Assembly: GCF_037911585.1 (NCBI RefSeq)
Contig: NZ_JBAJNS010000001.1
Span: forward strand, 996,001 to 1,060,000
From: Streptomyces sp. GSL17-111
GTDB taxonomy: Bacteria > Actinomycetota > Actinomycetes > Streptomycetales > Streptomycetaceae
Reading direction: 5' to 3'
DNA length: 64,000 nucleotides
How positions within the stretch are numbered: the stretch's first letter is position 1; every line of letters starts with the position of its first letter. The notes under the pieces are model-generated. The model saw only the letters and a program-made list of their open reading frames with translations, made no database searches and was not told where the DNA came from. The translations under genes and the position numbers were made by a program. Below, in pieces: positions 1-7,913 of the stretch.

Positions 1-564
1 CCGTCCGTGGGAGGCGGCGACGACGGGCGTGCCGTCGGCCAGCGACGTCAGGGTGGCCAGCAGCCCCTCGCGGTCCCGCGCCGACACGCGGTCGGTCTTG
101 TTCAGCACGACGAGGTCGGCCACGCGCACGTGCCGCTCCAGCTCCGGGTGGCGGCGGCGCACCGCGTCGAACTCGGCGGCGTCCACGACCTCGATTAGCC
201 CGCCGTAGACGATGCGCGGATCGGAGCTGGCCAGGAGCATGCGGATCAGCGTCTGCGGCTCCGCCAGCCCGCTCGCCTCGATGACGATGAGGTCGATACC
301 GGCCGCCGGGCGGGCCAGGGCGTCCAGCACACCGTCCAGGTCCTCGGTGTCCACCGCGCAGCACAGGCAACCGTCGCCGAGCGAGACCATCGAGTCGACC
401 TGTCCGGATACCGTCATCGCGTCGATCTCGATGGAGCCGAAGTCGTTGACGACCGCACCGATGCGAACGCCGCGGCGGTTGCGGAGCAGGTGGTTCAGCA
501 ACGTCGTCTTGCCGGAGCCGAGGAAGCCCGCGAGGACGATGACGGGGATGCGACGTGGGGCCAC
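1..564 (-). CDS. CobW/G3E-family GTPase (3' end outside window)
   Basis: The first 188 residues of a P-loop metal-chaperone GTPase are present; the C-terminus runs off the left edge. Visible motifs are Walker A GFLGSGKTT (about residues 13-21), the CobW metal-binding CLCC motif following GDG (about residues 70-76), and the guanine-specificity NKTD (about residue 158). The family inserts or buffers metals such as zinc or cobalt using GTP. The start is GTG at 564, with AAAGGG about 6 bases upstream. It is divergent from the sucrase/ferredoxin-like gene, and the iron box between them lies about 80 bp upstream of this start, so iron control is possible but not shown. Which metal it serves cannot be read from this fragment. 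Confidence 0.85.
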   Translation of the reverse strand, partial: MAPRRIPVIVLAGFLGSGKTTLLNHLLRNRRGVRIGAVVNDFGSIEIDAMTVSGQVDSMVSLGDGCLCCAVDTEDLDGVLDALARPAAGIDLIVIEASGLAEPQTLIRMLLASSDPRIVYGGLIEVVDAAEFDAVRRRHPELERHVRVADLVVLNKTDRVSARDREGLLATLTSLADGTPVVAASHGR

Positions 565-641
565 CGGTGCCCTTTCTCGTACGGGACCACGGCACCGACG
601 TCCGACGGCCGGGTCCGGGGGAAACGGCAGCCGATCGTAGC

Positions 642-660
642 GGAGGTTAGGCTCACCTCT
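642..660. promoter_or_regulatory. DmdR/IdeR-type iron box
   Basis: GGAGGTTAGGCTCACCTCT matches the Streptomyces DmdR1 iron-box consensus TTAGGTTAGGCTCACCTAA at 15 consecutive central positions. It abuts the GTG start at 661 and would overlap the promoter or the ribosome site of the sucrase/ferredoxin-like gene, so an iron-loaded repressor bound here should block expression. The consensus is known; the activity of this copy is inferred. Confidence 0.8.
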
Positions 661-1563
661 GTGAGAACGTGTGCGATCGCCTCCCGGGAGCGGGCCGAAC
701 CGCTCGCGGCCACCGCCGCGACCGCGCGGACCTGGTTGCTCCTGGAGCAGCCGGGGCCGTGGGGGGCTGACGCGCTGACCGCCAGCCGACTGGACCGGAA
801 GGCCGGGCGCGCGCTGGCCGCCGCCGGCGCGGGCACGGGGGTCCGCGTGGCCCTCATCCGGCGCCCCGGACGGCACGCGGATCTCGGTGGCGCTCCGCGG
901 CTGCGCGTGTTCGCCGCCCACACCGTGCCGGGCCGCTCCTGGATACGGACCTGGTGGACCACGGACCCGGCCGCCTGCGCCGGGCTGGACTTCGCGGCGC
1001 TCGGGCGCGGCGAGCACGGCGGTGTCGGGGAACCGTACCGGGGCGACCCGCTGGCGCTGGTGTGCACCAACGGACGGCGCGACCGCTGCTGCGCCCTGCT
1101 CGGCCGCCCCCTGGCGGACGAGTTGGCGGCCTCCGGCGGCGTCGGCGTCTGGGAGATCACGCATATCGGCGGTCACCGCTTCTCCCCCACCCTGCTGGTG
1201 CTGCCGTACGGCTACGCCTACGGCCGCGCGGACGCCCCCTCGGTCAAGGACGTGCTGGCCTCCGTCCGCCGGGGCCGGGTCGTCACCGAGCGCTGCCGGG
1301 GGCGCTCCGCCTGGGGGCGTGCGGGGCAGGCCGCGGAGCTGGCCGTGCGCGAACTGACCGGTGAGGACGACGCGGAGGCACTGACGCTCGTGGACCCGGT
1401 GGAACCCGGTCCACGGTGGTCCGTCGTCGTGACCCACCGGGACGGGCGCACCTGGCGCGTGGACGGCGTCACGGAGGCGGGCGCCGAGGTCGCCGCGAGC
1501 TGCGGAGCCGTGCCCGGCCCCCAGCCCCGGGAACACGTCCTCGCCGTCTCGCGGCTGGGCTGA
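661..1563 (+). CDS. Sucrase/ferredoxin-like (thioredoxin-like 2Fe-2S) protein
   Basis: A 300-residue Suc_Fer-like protein. The family hallmark is the CTNGRRDRCC cysteine pair around residue 137, followed about 25 residues later by THIGGHRFSP with two histidines. In the related yeast Aim32 a pair of Cys and a pair of His bind a 2Fe-2S cluster, so a redox or cluster-binding role is likely; the real substrate is unknown. GTG at 661 is chosen because the family similarity begins just after it and the iron box ends at 660; the only Shine-Dalgarno-like GGAGG lies inside the iron box. Upstream in-frame sequence to 490 reads across the divergent gene and is unlikely to be coding. Regulation by iron is the main contextual clue. 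Confidence 0.8.
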   Translation: MRTCAIASRERAEPLAATAATARTWLLLEQPGPWGADALTASRLDRKAGRALAAAGAGTGVRVALIRRPGRHADLGGAPRLRVFAAHTVPGRSWIRTWWTTDPAACAGLDFAALGRGEHGGVGEPYRGDPLALVCTNGRRDRCCALLGRPLADELAASGGVGVWEITHIGGHRFSPTLLVLPYGYAYGRADAPSVKDVLASVRRGRVVTERCRGRSAWGRAGQAAELAVRELTGEDDAEALTLVDPVEPGPRWSVVVTHRDGRTWRVDGVTEAGAEVAASCGAVPGPQPREHVLAVSRLG

Positions 1564-1590
1564 GGGTCCGGTCAGGGGCTGCGGCGCAGC

Positions 1591-3189
1591 TCACACCGCG
1601 CCCGCCCCGGTCAGCGCCCGCACCTCCGTCTCCGCGTGCCGGTACGGGTCCGGCCGCCCCCGTCCGGAGACGGTGCCGAGCCACCCCGCGAGGAAACCGA
1701 GCGGGATCGAGACGATCCCGGGGTTCTGGAGCGGGAACCAGGCGAAGTTCAGGCCCGGGAGAAGGGCGTCCGGGCTGCCCGAGACCACCGGGGAGAGCGT
1801 CACCAGGGCGATGGCCGGGAGCAGGCCCCCGTACACCGCCCACAGGGCGCCACGGGTGGTGAAGCGGCGCCAGAAGAGCGTGTAGAGCAGCACCGGCAGG
1901 TTGGCCGAGGCGGCCACAGCGAACGCCAGGCCCACGAGGAACGCCACGTTCAGGTTGCGGGCGAGGAGACCGAGCCCGATGGCCAGCGCTCCGATCCCGA
2001 TGGCCGCCAGCCGCGCCACGGTCACCTCCCCGAGCCGGCGCCGCCCGCGCCGCCGGGCGAGCGAACCGTACAGGTCGTGGGCGATGGCCGCCGAGGAGGC
2101 GAGCGTGATGCCCGCGACGACGGCGAGGATCGTGGCGAACGCGATCGCCGCGACGACCGCGAACAGCACCGTGCCGCCGGTCGTGCCCACGCCACCGCCC
2201 AGGAACCGGGCGAGGAGCGGCACGGCCGTGTTGCCCGCGGCGTTGTCCGCCCGGACCGTGTCCGGCCCCAGCAGCGCCGCCGCGCCGAAGCCGAGCACGA
2301 TCGTCATCAGGTAGAAGCCCCCGATGAGACCGACGGCCCACATCACCGAGCGGCGAGCGGCCCGGGCCGTGGGCACCGTGTAGAAGCGGGCGAGGATGTG
2401 CGGCAGCCCGGCCGTGCCGAGGACGAGCGCCAGCCCGAGGCTGATGAGGTCGGCTCGGGATACCCAGGACTCCCCGAAGAGCAGCCCCGGGCCCAGGAAC
2501 GCGTCGCCGTACCCGCTGCGTTCGGCGGCCCCGGTGAGGAGGGAAGCCGGGTCGCCGCCGAAGCGCAGCAGGACGAGGGCGGTCAGGGTGAGGGCACCGC
2601 CCATGAGGAGTACGGCCTTGATGATCTGGATCCAGGTGGTGCCCCGCATACCGCCGAAGGCGACGTACACGATCATCAGCGCGCCCACGCCGACGACCGT
2701 CCACGTCCGCACGTCGGGTCCGGTGTCGCCGAGGAGCAGGGCCACGAGCGTCCCCGCGCCGACCATCTGGGCCACCAGGTAGAGCAGCGAGACCAGCACC
2801 GACGCGGTGCCGGACGCGACCCGGACCGGGCGCTCGCGCAGCCGCGAGACCAGCACGTCGGCGAGGGTGAAGCGTCCGCAGTTCCGCACGAGCTCCGCGA
2901 CGAGGAAGAGCACGAGGAGCCAGGCCACCAGGAATCCGACCGCGTAGACCATGCCGTCGTACCCGTAGAGCGCGATGAGCCCCGAGATGCCGAGGAAGGA
3001 CGCGGCGGACATGTAGTCGCCCGCGATGGCGAAACCGTTCTCCACGGGGGAGAACAACCGGCCGCCGGCGTAGAACTCCTCCGGCGTCCCCTGACGGCGG
3101 TGGGCCGCCCAGGTCGTGACCGCCAGGGTGACGGCGACGAAGACGGTGACGAGGACGAGTGCGGGCAGGCGGTCGTCGTGCCAGTTCAC
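1591..3189 (-). CDS. Sodium:solute symporter, acetate/monocarboxylate (ActP/MctC) type
   Basis: A 532-residue SSS-family permease with about 13 hydrophobic segments. It contains EEFYAGGR near residue 32 and the ActP-like GLPHILARFYTV near residue 245, which suggest sodium-coupled uptake of acetate or other short monocarboxylates. The GTG start at 3189 overlaps the TGA of the upstream DUF485 gene in a GTGA arrangement, so the two are translationally coupled. A DUF485 protein next to an acetate symporter is the usual actP-yjcH pairing. The gene converges with the sucrase/ferredoxin-like gene, leaving only 27 bp between stops; no clear hairpin is seen there. Confidence 0.88.
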   Translation of the reverse strand: MNWHDDRLPALVLVTVFVAVTLAVTTWAAHRRQGTPEEFYAGGRLFSPVENGFAIAGDYMSAASFLGISGLIALYGYDGMVYAVGFLVAWLLVLFLVAELVRNCGRFTLADVLVSRLRERPVRVASGTASVLVSLLYLVAQMVGAGTLVALLLGDTGPDVRTWTVVGVGALMIVYVAFGGMRGTTWIQIIKAVLLMGGALTLTALVLLRFGGDPASLLTGAAERSGYGDAFLGPGLLFGESWVSRADLISLGLALVLGTAGLPHILARFYTVPTARAARRSVMWAVGLIGGFYLMTIVLGFGAAALLGPDTVRADNAAGNTAVPLLARFLGGGVGTTGGTVLFAVVAAIAFATILAVVAGITLASSAAIAHDLYGSLARRRGRRRLGEVTVARLAAIGIGALAIGLGLLARNLNVAFLVGLAFAVAASANLPVLLYTLFWRRFTTRGALWAVYGGLLPAIALVTLSPVVSGSPDALLPGLNFAWFPLQNPGIVSIPLGFLAGWLGTVSGRGRPDPYRHAETEVRALTGAGAV

Positions 3190-3857
3190 CGGACGGCCTC
3201 CCGGGTGAGCTGCTGCGTCTCCCACCGCAGGTCCAGGGCGGCCCGGTCCCGGCGCAGGCGCGCGTGCCAGGCGTACGCGCACGTCAGCAGGGCCGTCGTG
3301 AGGAACTGGCCGAGCCCGGCGAGCAGCCCCACGTTGACCGGGCCACCGCCCACGGGGGTGCTCATCAGCTCGGGCGCGGACGTGGCGGCGACGAGGTAGG
3401 CCAGATACCACGCGAGGAACAGCGCCGTGGCGGGGAACACGAAACGCCGGTGCCGACGGCGGACCTCCCGGAAGGCGGCGCTGCGATGGACCGCGACGTA
3501 CACCGCGGCCCGCGCGTCATCGGCCGGTAGCGGCGCTCCGGGGGCCGCCACGGGCCGCGCCCGGGCCGCCACGGCCCTCCGGTGCCCCTCTCGCGGCCCG
3601 GGCGCCCGCCGGGCGCCCGGGGGACCCTCTCGCCGCCCGGGGCCCGGCCATGCACCCTCCGGGCCGCTCACGGGGGCCTGCGGCGGCGCCGGCCGGGACG
3701 GATCGGGGCTGCTGGGCGGGAGGGGCTGGGCGTGCCACGGCACGGCGCCGGCCGCCGGCTGCCGCCGCCCCGAGGCCACCGCGTCGTACCAGGGGTCGTC
3801 CTCGTACCCGAGGACGCCGCCCGTCCCGCGCCCGTCCGGACCGTCCTGCTGTGTCAC
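3186..3857 (-). CDS. DUF485 membrane protein, partner of the symporter
   Basis: A 223-residue protein. Residues 1-115 are low complexity, rich in Pro, Gly and Arg; residues 120-223 are a DUF485 domain with two membrane segments (FVFPATALFLAWYLAYLV and the stretch around LLAGLGQFLTTALL). Typical DUF485 proteins are about 100 residues, so this one has a long disordered N-terminal extension, as in many streptomycetes. GTG at 3857 is preferred over the upstream ATG at 3908 because GAGGAGAG lies about 5 bases upstream of it. It is first in a two-gene operon with the symporter; it probably assists assembly or activity of the transporter, but the exact function is unknown. Confidence 0.8.
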   Translation of the reverse strand: MTQQDGPDGRGTGGVLGYEDDPWYDAVASGRRQPAAGAVPWHAQPLPPSSPDPSRPAPPQAPVSGPEGAWPGPGRREGPPGARRAPGPREGHRRAVAARARPVAAPGAPLPADDARAAVYVAVHRSAAFREVRRRHRRFVFPATALFLAWYLAYLVAATSAPELMSTPVGGGPVNVGLLAGLGQFLTTALLTCAYAWHARLRRDRAALDLRWETQQLTREAVR

Positions 3858-4022
3858 CGCACTCTCCTCGCTCCCCCGGGAGACCCAGGATGGCGAGCGG
3901 GGCGGCACCCGGGCCGGGGGTTCGGGCGACCTTCACCGTTTCAGGTGACACGAGGCCCGAACCGCGTCGGGGACGGCGGGCGGACAGCACACTGCACGCC
4001 GGTCGTCACCGGGCCCCGGTCG

Positions 4023-6146
4023 TCACACGTCGATGCGGGAGCGGTCCAGCGTGGCGGCCGACGTCGTGATGAACTCCTTGCGCGGCGCGACCTCGTTCCC
4101 CATGAGCAGGTCGAACGCCTTCTCCGCCGCCTCCAGGTCGCCGATGTTGATGCGGCGCAGCGTGCGGTGCCGCGGATCCATGGTGGTCTCCGCGAGCTGG
4201 TCGGCGTCCATCTCGCCGAGGCCCTTGTAGCGCTGGATGGAGTCCTTGAAGCGGATGTTCTTGCTCTGCAGCTCGAGCAGCGTCTGACGCAGTTCGTTGT
4301 CCGAGTACGTGTACCGGTACTTCTCCTGGCCCTTCTTCGGGTTGATCAGCTCGATGCGGTGCAGCGGCGGCACCGCCGAGAAGACCCGGCCCTGCTCGAC
4401 CATCGGCCGCATGTAGCGCTGGAAGAGCGTCAGCAGCAGGCAGCGGATGTGAGCACCGTCGACGTCGGCGTCCGCCAGGAAGATCACCTTGCCGTACCGG
4501 GCCTGGTCGATGTCGAACGTGCGCCCCGACCCGGCTCCTATGACCTGGATGATGGCCCCGCACTCGGCGTTCTTCAGCATGTCGGACACGGAGGACTTCT
4601 GGACGTTCAGGATCTTCCCGCGGATGGGCAGCAGGGCCTGGAACTCCGAGTTCCGTGCGAGCTTGGCGGTGCCGAGGGCCGAGTCCCCCTCGACGATGAA
4701 CAGCTCGCTGCGCTCGACGTCGTCACTGCGGCAGTCCGCGAGCTTCGCGGGCAGGGCCGAGGACTCCAGGGCCGTCTTGCGGCGCTGCGCCTCCTTGTGC
4801 TGCCGGGCGGCGATGCGGGTGCGGGCGGCGGCGACGGCCTTCTCCAGCACGGCTCGCGCCTGCTGCTTCGCGTCCCGCTTCCCGGACGTCAGGAAGGCCT
4901 TCAGCTCCTTCGCGACGACCTGGCCCACGATCCGCGACGCGGCCGAGGTGCCCAGCACCTCCTTCGTCTGGCCCTCGAACTGCGGTTCGGCCAGCCGGAC
5001 CGTGACGACGGCGGTGAGGCCCTCCAGGGCGTCGTCCTTGACGATGTCGTCCTCGGCCACGCGCAGCAGCTTCGACGCCCTCAGCACCTCGTTCATCGTG
5101 CGGGTGACGGCCCGCTCGAAGCCCGCGACGTGCGTGCCGCCCTTGGGCGTGGCGATGATGTTCACGAACGACCGGACCGTCGTGTCGTACCCGGTGCCCC
5201 AGCGCAGGGCGACATCCACACCCAGCTCCCGGGTGACCTCCTTGGGCATCATGTGCCCACGGTCGTCGAGGACCGGCACGGTCTCCTTGAAGGTGCCCTG
5301 CCCCTCCAGCCGGACGACGTCGTTCAGCGGCCTGTCCTGCGCCAGGTACTCGCAGAACTCGCTGATCCCGCCGTCGTAGCGGAACACCTCCTCCGTCACC
5401 GCGCTGTCGTCTATCCCGCGCTCGTCGCGCACGGTGATCGTCAGCCCGGGCACGAGGAAGGCCGTCTGCCGGGCGCGCGCGTGGAGCGTCTCCAGGGACA
5501 GACGGGCGTCCTTGAGGAAGATCTGGCGGTCCGCCCAGTACCGCACGCGGGTGCCGGTCCGGGTCTTGGGGATCTTCTTTCCGGCCAGCAGCCCGCCGGA
5601 GGGGTCGAACGGGGCGTCGGGGCCGGACTCGGTGAAGATTCCCGGCACACCGCGCCGGAAGCTGATGGCGTGCGTCTTCCCGCTGCGGTCCACCTCGACG
5701 TCCAGCCGGGCGGACAGCGCGTTCACCACGGAGGCGCCCACGCCGTGCAGACCGCCGGAGGCGGCGTACGAGCCGCCGCCGAACTTGCCTCCGGCGTGCA
5801 GCTTCGTCATGACGACCTCGACGCCCGAGAGCCCCGTCTTCGGCTCGACGTCCACCGGGATGCCGCGACCGTTGTCGCGCACCTCGACGGAGCCGTCCGC
5901 GTGGAGGACGACGTGGATCCGGTCGCAGTGGCCGCCCAGGGCCTCGTCGACCGAGTTGTCGATGATCTCCCAGAGGCAGTGCATCAGGCCCCGGCTGTCG
6001 GTGGAGCCGATGTACATGCCGGGTCGTTTCCGTACCGCCTCAAGGCCCTCGAGGACGAGGAGATGCCGCGCGGTGTAGTTGGAACCGTCCCGGTCCGCTC
6101 CGGTCAGCAGCGCTGTGGACGACGGCACAGACGTCTCGGCGGTCAC
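4023..6146 (-). CDS. parE: Topoisomerase IV subunit B (ATPase subunit)
   Basis: A 707-residue type IIA topoisomerase B subunit. The GHKL ATPase is shown by EIIDNSVDEALGG (about residue 60), DNGRGIP and GGLHGVGASVVNALS; the TOPRIM metal site by VEGDSALG and DADVDGAHIR. With ParC it decatenates daughter chromosomes. ParE is favoured over GyrB because gyrB in streptomycetes lies at the origin beside dnaN, whereas the B subunit beside hrdB is parE. The start is GTG at 6146 with GAGGAGCG upstream. A candidate LexA site sits 117 bp upstream of the start (6263-6278). Confidence 0.93.
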   Translation of the reverse strand: MTAETSVPSSTALLTGADRDGSNYTARHLLVLEGLEAVRKRPGMYIGSTDSRGLMHCLWEIIDNSVDEALGGHCDRIHVVLHADGSVEVRDNGRGIPVDVEPKTGLSGVEVVMTKLHAGGKFGGGSYAASGGLHGVGASVVNALSARLDVEVDRSGKTHAISFRRGVPGIFTESGPDAPFDPSGGLLAGKKIPKTRTGTRVRYWADRQIFLKDARLSLETLHARARQTAFLVPGLTITVRDERGIDDSAVTEEVFRYDGGISEFCEYLAQDRPLNDVVRLEGQGTFKETVPVLDDRGHMMPKEVTRELGVDVALRWGTGYDTTVRSFVNIIATPKGGTHVAGFERAVTRTMNEVLRASKLLRVAEDDIVKDDALEGLTAVVTVRLAEPQFEGQTKEVLGTSAASRIVGQVVAKELKAFLTSGKRDAKQQARAVLEKAVAAARTRIAARQHKEAQRRKTALESSALPAKLADCRSDDVERSELFIVEGDSALGTAKLARNSEFQALLPIRGKILNVQKSSVSDMLKNAECGAIIQVIGAGSGRTFDIDQARYGKVIFLADADVDGAHIRCLLLTLFQRYMRPMVEQGRVFSAVPPLHRIELINPKKGQEKYRYTYSDNELRQTLLELQSKNIRFKDSIQRYKGLGEMDADQLAETTMDPRHRTLRRINIGDLEAAEKAFDLLMGNEVAPRKEFITTSAATLDRSRIDV

Positions 6147-6262
6147 GCGGTTCGCTCCTCGCTGAATCCAACTGGGGGTGGCTTGCTTGCCGGTCAGAGG
6201 GTACCGAGGCCCAGGAGCCCTGGTGAGCAGCCACCCACGGGTAAACCTATGCTAGAGGAGGA

Positions 6263-6278
6263 TCGCATATGCGTTCGA
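6263..6278. promoter_or_regulatory. Candidate LexA (SOS) box upstream of parE
   Basis: TCGCATATGCGTTCGA matches the actinobacterial SOS consensus TCGAACRNNYGTTCGA at 14 of 16 positions, the same score as the site upstream of lexA in this window. It lies 117 bp upstream of parE and also overlaps the tiny ORF beginning at 6269. Binding is inferred from sequence only. Confidence 0.5.
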
Positions 6279-6367
6279 TAACTCGGGAGGGTGACGTGTA
6301 CATCACGTTCACTTTGAGGCATGAACCATTTAGGCTCCGGGCACGTCCTCCGATACGAACCGGTTGA
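6269..6367 (+). CDS. Possible 32-residue small protein
   Basis: An ATG at 6269 is preceded by AGAGGAGG at 6254-6261 with a 7-base spacer, one of the best ribosome sites in the window. It opens a 33-codon frame (MRSITREGDVYITF..., Arg-rich, ends TGA at 6367). The codons are not strongly GC-biased at third positions, and no promoter consistent with the ribosome site was found, so this may be chance. It could act as a leader peptide for the downstream DUF7455 gene. No family recognised. Confidence 0.3.
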   Translation: MRSITREGDVYITFTLRHEPFRLRARPPIRTG

Positions 6368-6569
6368 CAACCGGGACCGACGACAGGACAAACCGCATGA
6401 GACCCGCAAGCGACCAGTAACCCTGCAATACGGCTCTTTCGCCGCCAACCGGCAACAGCCAACCCCTCGGAAGGAAAAACTTCGGGGCAATGCTCCGGGC
6501 GGGAACATTCTCGGGCTGGTTGGATGTTGACCCTGGTACGACAGCTCGTCGAGCTAGAGAAGAGGCGAC

Positions 6570-6800
6570 GTGACTACTGTTCTGACACCCGCGAGCCCGC
6601 TGACGGCGGCGGACCGCTGCGACCGTTGCGGCGCCCAGGCATACCTGCGCGTCGTGCTGGTCAGCGGTGGCGAGCTGCTGTTCTGCGCGCACCACGGCCG
6701 TAAGTTCGAGCCGGAACTCAAGAAGATCGCCGCCGAGATACAGGACGAGACGGAGCGGCTCACCGCCCCTCCCGCGAACGCGTCCAACGACGAACGCTGA
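6570..6800 (+). CDS. DUF7455 small zinc-binding-type protein
   Basis: A 76-residue protein with CDRCGAQAYLRVVL near residue 16 and FCAHHGRKFEPEL near residue 38. The CxxC plus CAHH pattern would make a treble-clef or ribbon zinc site. It is a conserved actinobacterial family of unknown function found beside hrdB/parE. Start GTG at 6570 follows AGAGG at 6561-6565. It is transcribed toward the trypsin-like protease and ends before a strong bidirectional terminator. Confidence 0.85.
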   Translation: MTTVLTPASPLTAADRCDRCGAQAYLRVVLVSGGELLFCAHHGRKFEPELKKIAAEIQDETERLTAPPANASNDER

Positions 6801-6890
6801 CCTGCGGGTCTGACAGCCCCGGCCCCGACCCAGTCGTCGGGAGGCCGGGTGCTGCGGACAAGAGCGATGCGCCGGCCCTACGCCGGACAA

Positions 6891-6929
6891 CGGCGGGCGG
6901 CCACCCCACCACGGGGTGGCCGCCCGCCG
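6891..6929. terminator. Bidirectional terminator hairpin
   Basis: CGGCGGGCGGCCACCCC (6891-6907) pairs perfectly with 6913-6929 across the loop ACCAC, giving a 17-bp stem. It is followed on the plus strand by TCCTTTCTT. It lies between the convergent DUF7455 gene and the protease gene, so it can stop both transcripts. Confidence 0.9.
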
Positions 6930-6936
6930 TCCTTTC

Positions 6937-7773
6937 TTACGCCCCACCACCGGACTGCGCGATCAGGTCCCGCACGGACCCCACCCGGGTGTAGACCCCA
7001 GGCAGATCGCGTTCACCGCAGCCGACCCCCCAGGAGACCAGGCCCACCAGCCGCCCACGGGCCACCAGAGGCCCCCCACTGTCGCCCTGGCAGGCGTCCG
7101 GACCGCCTTGCGGGAGACCTGCGCAGACCATGCTCTCCGGCTGGTACGTGCCCGCAGGGCCCCCCGGATAGGCATCGGCGCAGCGGGCGTCCTCCAGGAC
7201 GCTCACCCGGGCCTTCCGCAGGGTGGTGGCGTAGCTGCCGTCGCCCCGCACGTCCCCCCAACCGAACACACCGGCCGAGGTGCCGGGCGCATACGCCGGG
7301 TCCTCCTTCTCCGCCATGGGGAGCACGGTCCCGGCTGGCAACGGACTCGCCAGTGTGAGCACCGCGAGGTCACCGCCGTTCGTACGGCTGTCCCACGCCG
7401 GGTTGACCCAGACGCGCGCCACCTCGATCTCCCGCCCCTCGTCCGTCCGCAGGTCGGTCCGGCCGACGACCACCCGCAGGTCGTCCACACGTGACACGTC
7501 GGTGCCCAGGACCTCCGAGCTGAAGCAGTGCGCCGCCGTGGCCACGGTGCTCCGGCTCACGAGCACGCCACCGCAGAACTGACCCGATCTGCCGCTGCCG
7601 AAGTACTCCCGGCTCGCCACGGCGACCACCCAGGGGTGGTCCTCGGCGGTCACTTCACTGCCGCCGATCACTCGGGCGGCGGCGGTGGCGGACGGCGGCC
7701 CCACCGCCGCCAGGTGACCGAGGGGCAGGGCGAGCGCGAGGGCGCCGAGCAGCAGGCGCGGAAAGTTTCTCAT
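6937..7773 (-). CDS. Secreted trypsin-like serine protease (S1)
   Basis: A 278-residue chymotrypsin-fold protease. Residues 1-32 form a signal peptide ([22 protein letters not shown], cleavage near SATAAA). The mature end RVIGGSEV is a zymogen-type activation site. The triad is visible: His in VATAAHCF (about residue 82), Asp in GGDLAVLTL (about 134) and Ser in CQGDSGGPL (about 230). The Asp six residues before the Ser (the D of [12 protein letters not shown]) predicts trypsin-like cleavage after Arg or Lys. It lies downstream of hrdB but behind that gene's terminator, so it probably has its own promoter. The orthologue occupies the same place in S. coelicolor as far as I recall. Confidence 0.9.
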   Translation of the reverse strand: MRNFPRLLLGALALALPLGHLAAVGPPSATAAARVIGGSEVTAEDHPWVVAVASREYFGSGRSGQFCGGVLVSRSTVATAAHCFSSEVLGTDVSRVDDLRVVVGRTDLRTDEGREIEVARVWVNPAWDSRTNGGDLAVLTLASPLPAGTVLPMAEKEDPAYAPGTSAGVFGWGDVRGDGSYATTLRKARVSVLEDARCADAYPGGPAGTYQPESMVCAGLPQGGPDACQGDSGGPLVARGRLVGLVSWGVGCGERDLPGVYTRVGSVRDLIAQSGGGA

Positions 7774-7860
7774 ACGGCTTCCTGACTCTACGCAGTCAGG
7801 GCGTCACCGCAGGAGTAACCCGATCGGCGTTTCGCGGCACTCCCGGCCCGGTTCCGGACG

Positions 7861-7902
7861 CGCCGAGGGCCGACACCCGGGGAAGGGTGCCGGCCCTCGG
7901 CG
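7861..7902 (-). terminator. hrdB transcription terminator
   Basis: CGCCGAGGGCCGACACCC (7861-7878) and 7885-7902 form an 18-bp stem around loop GGGGAA. The only mismatch becomes a G-U pair in the minus-strand transcript. It begins 11 bp after the hrdB stop. Confidence 0.85.
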
Positions 7903-7913
7903 GAGAACGCTCG

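Larger units (their letters stand above)
6147..6569. other. Divergent control region between parE and the DUF7455 gene
   Basis: This 423-bp stretch holds no gene of ordinary length. It contains the SOS-like palindrome at 6263-6278, an imperfect inverted repeat GTGACGTGTACATCAC at 6291-6306 (6 of 8 positions pair), a tiny ORF with a strong ribosome site (6269-6367), and TTGACA at 6364-6369 and TTGACC at 6527-6532 as possible -35 elements. No convincing -10 partner was found at standard spacing for either. AGCTCGTCGAGCT at 6543-6555 is a short palindrome just before the DUF7455 start. Confidence 0.5.

Noticed and set aside
3582-6281. 899-residue open frame on the plus strand
   Set aside because: It runs antisense to parE, whose motifs are all intact; its composition is the typical Arg/Asp/Val-rich shadow of a GC-rich gene.
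6364-6392. TTGACA as the -35 of a promoter for the DUF7455 gene
   Set aside because: At 17-18 bp spacing the sequence is GACAAA/ACAAAC, which is not a plausible -10 hexamer.
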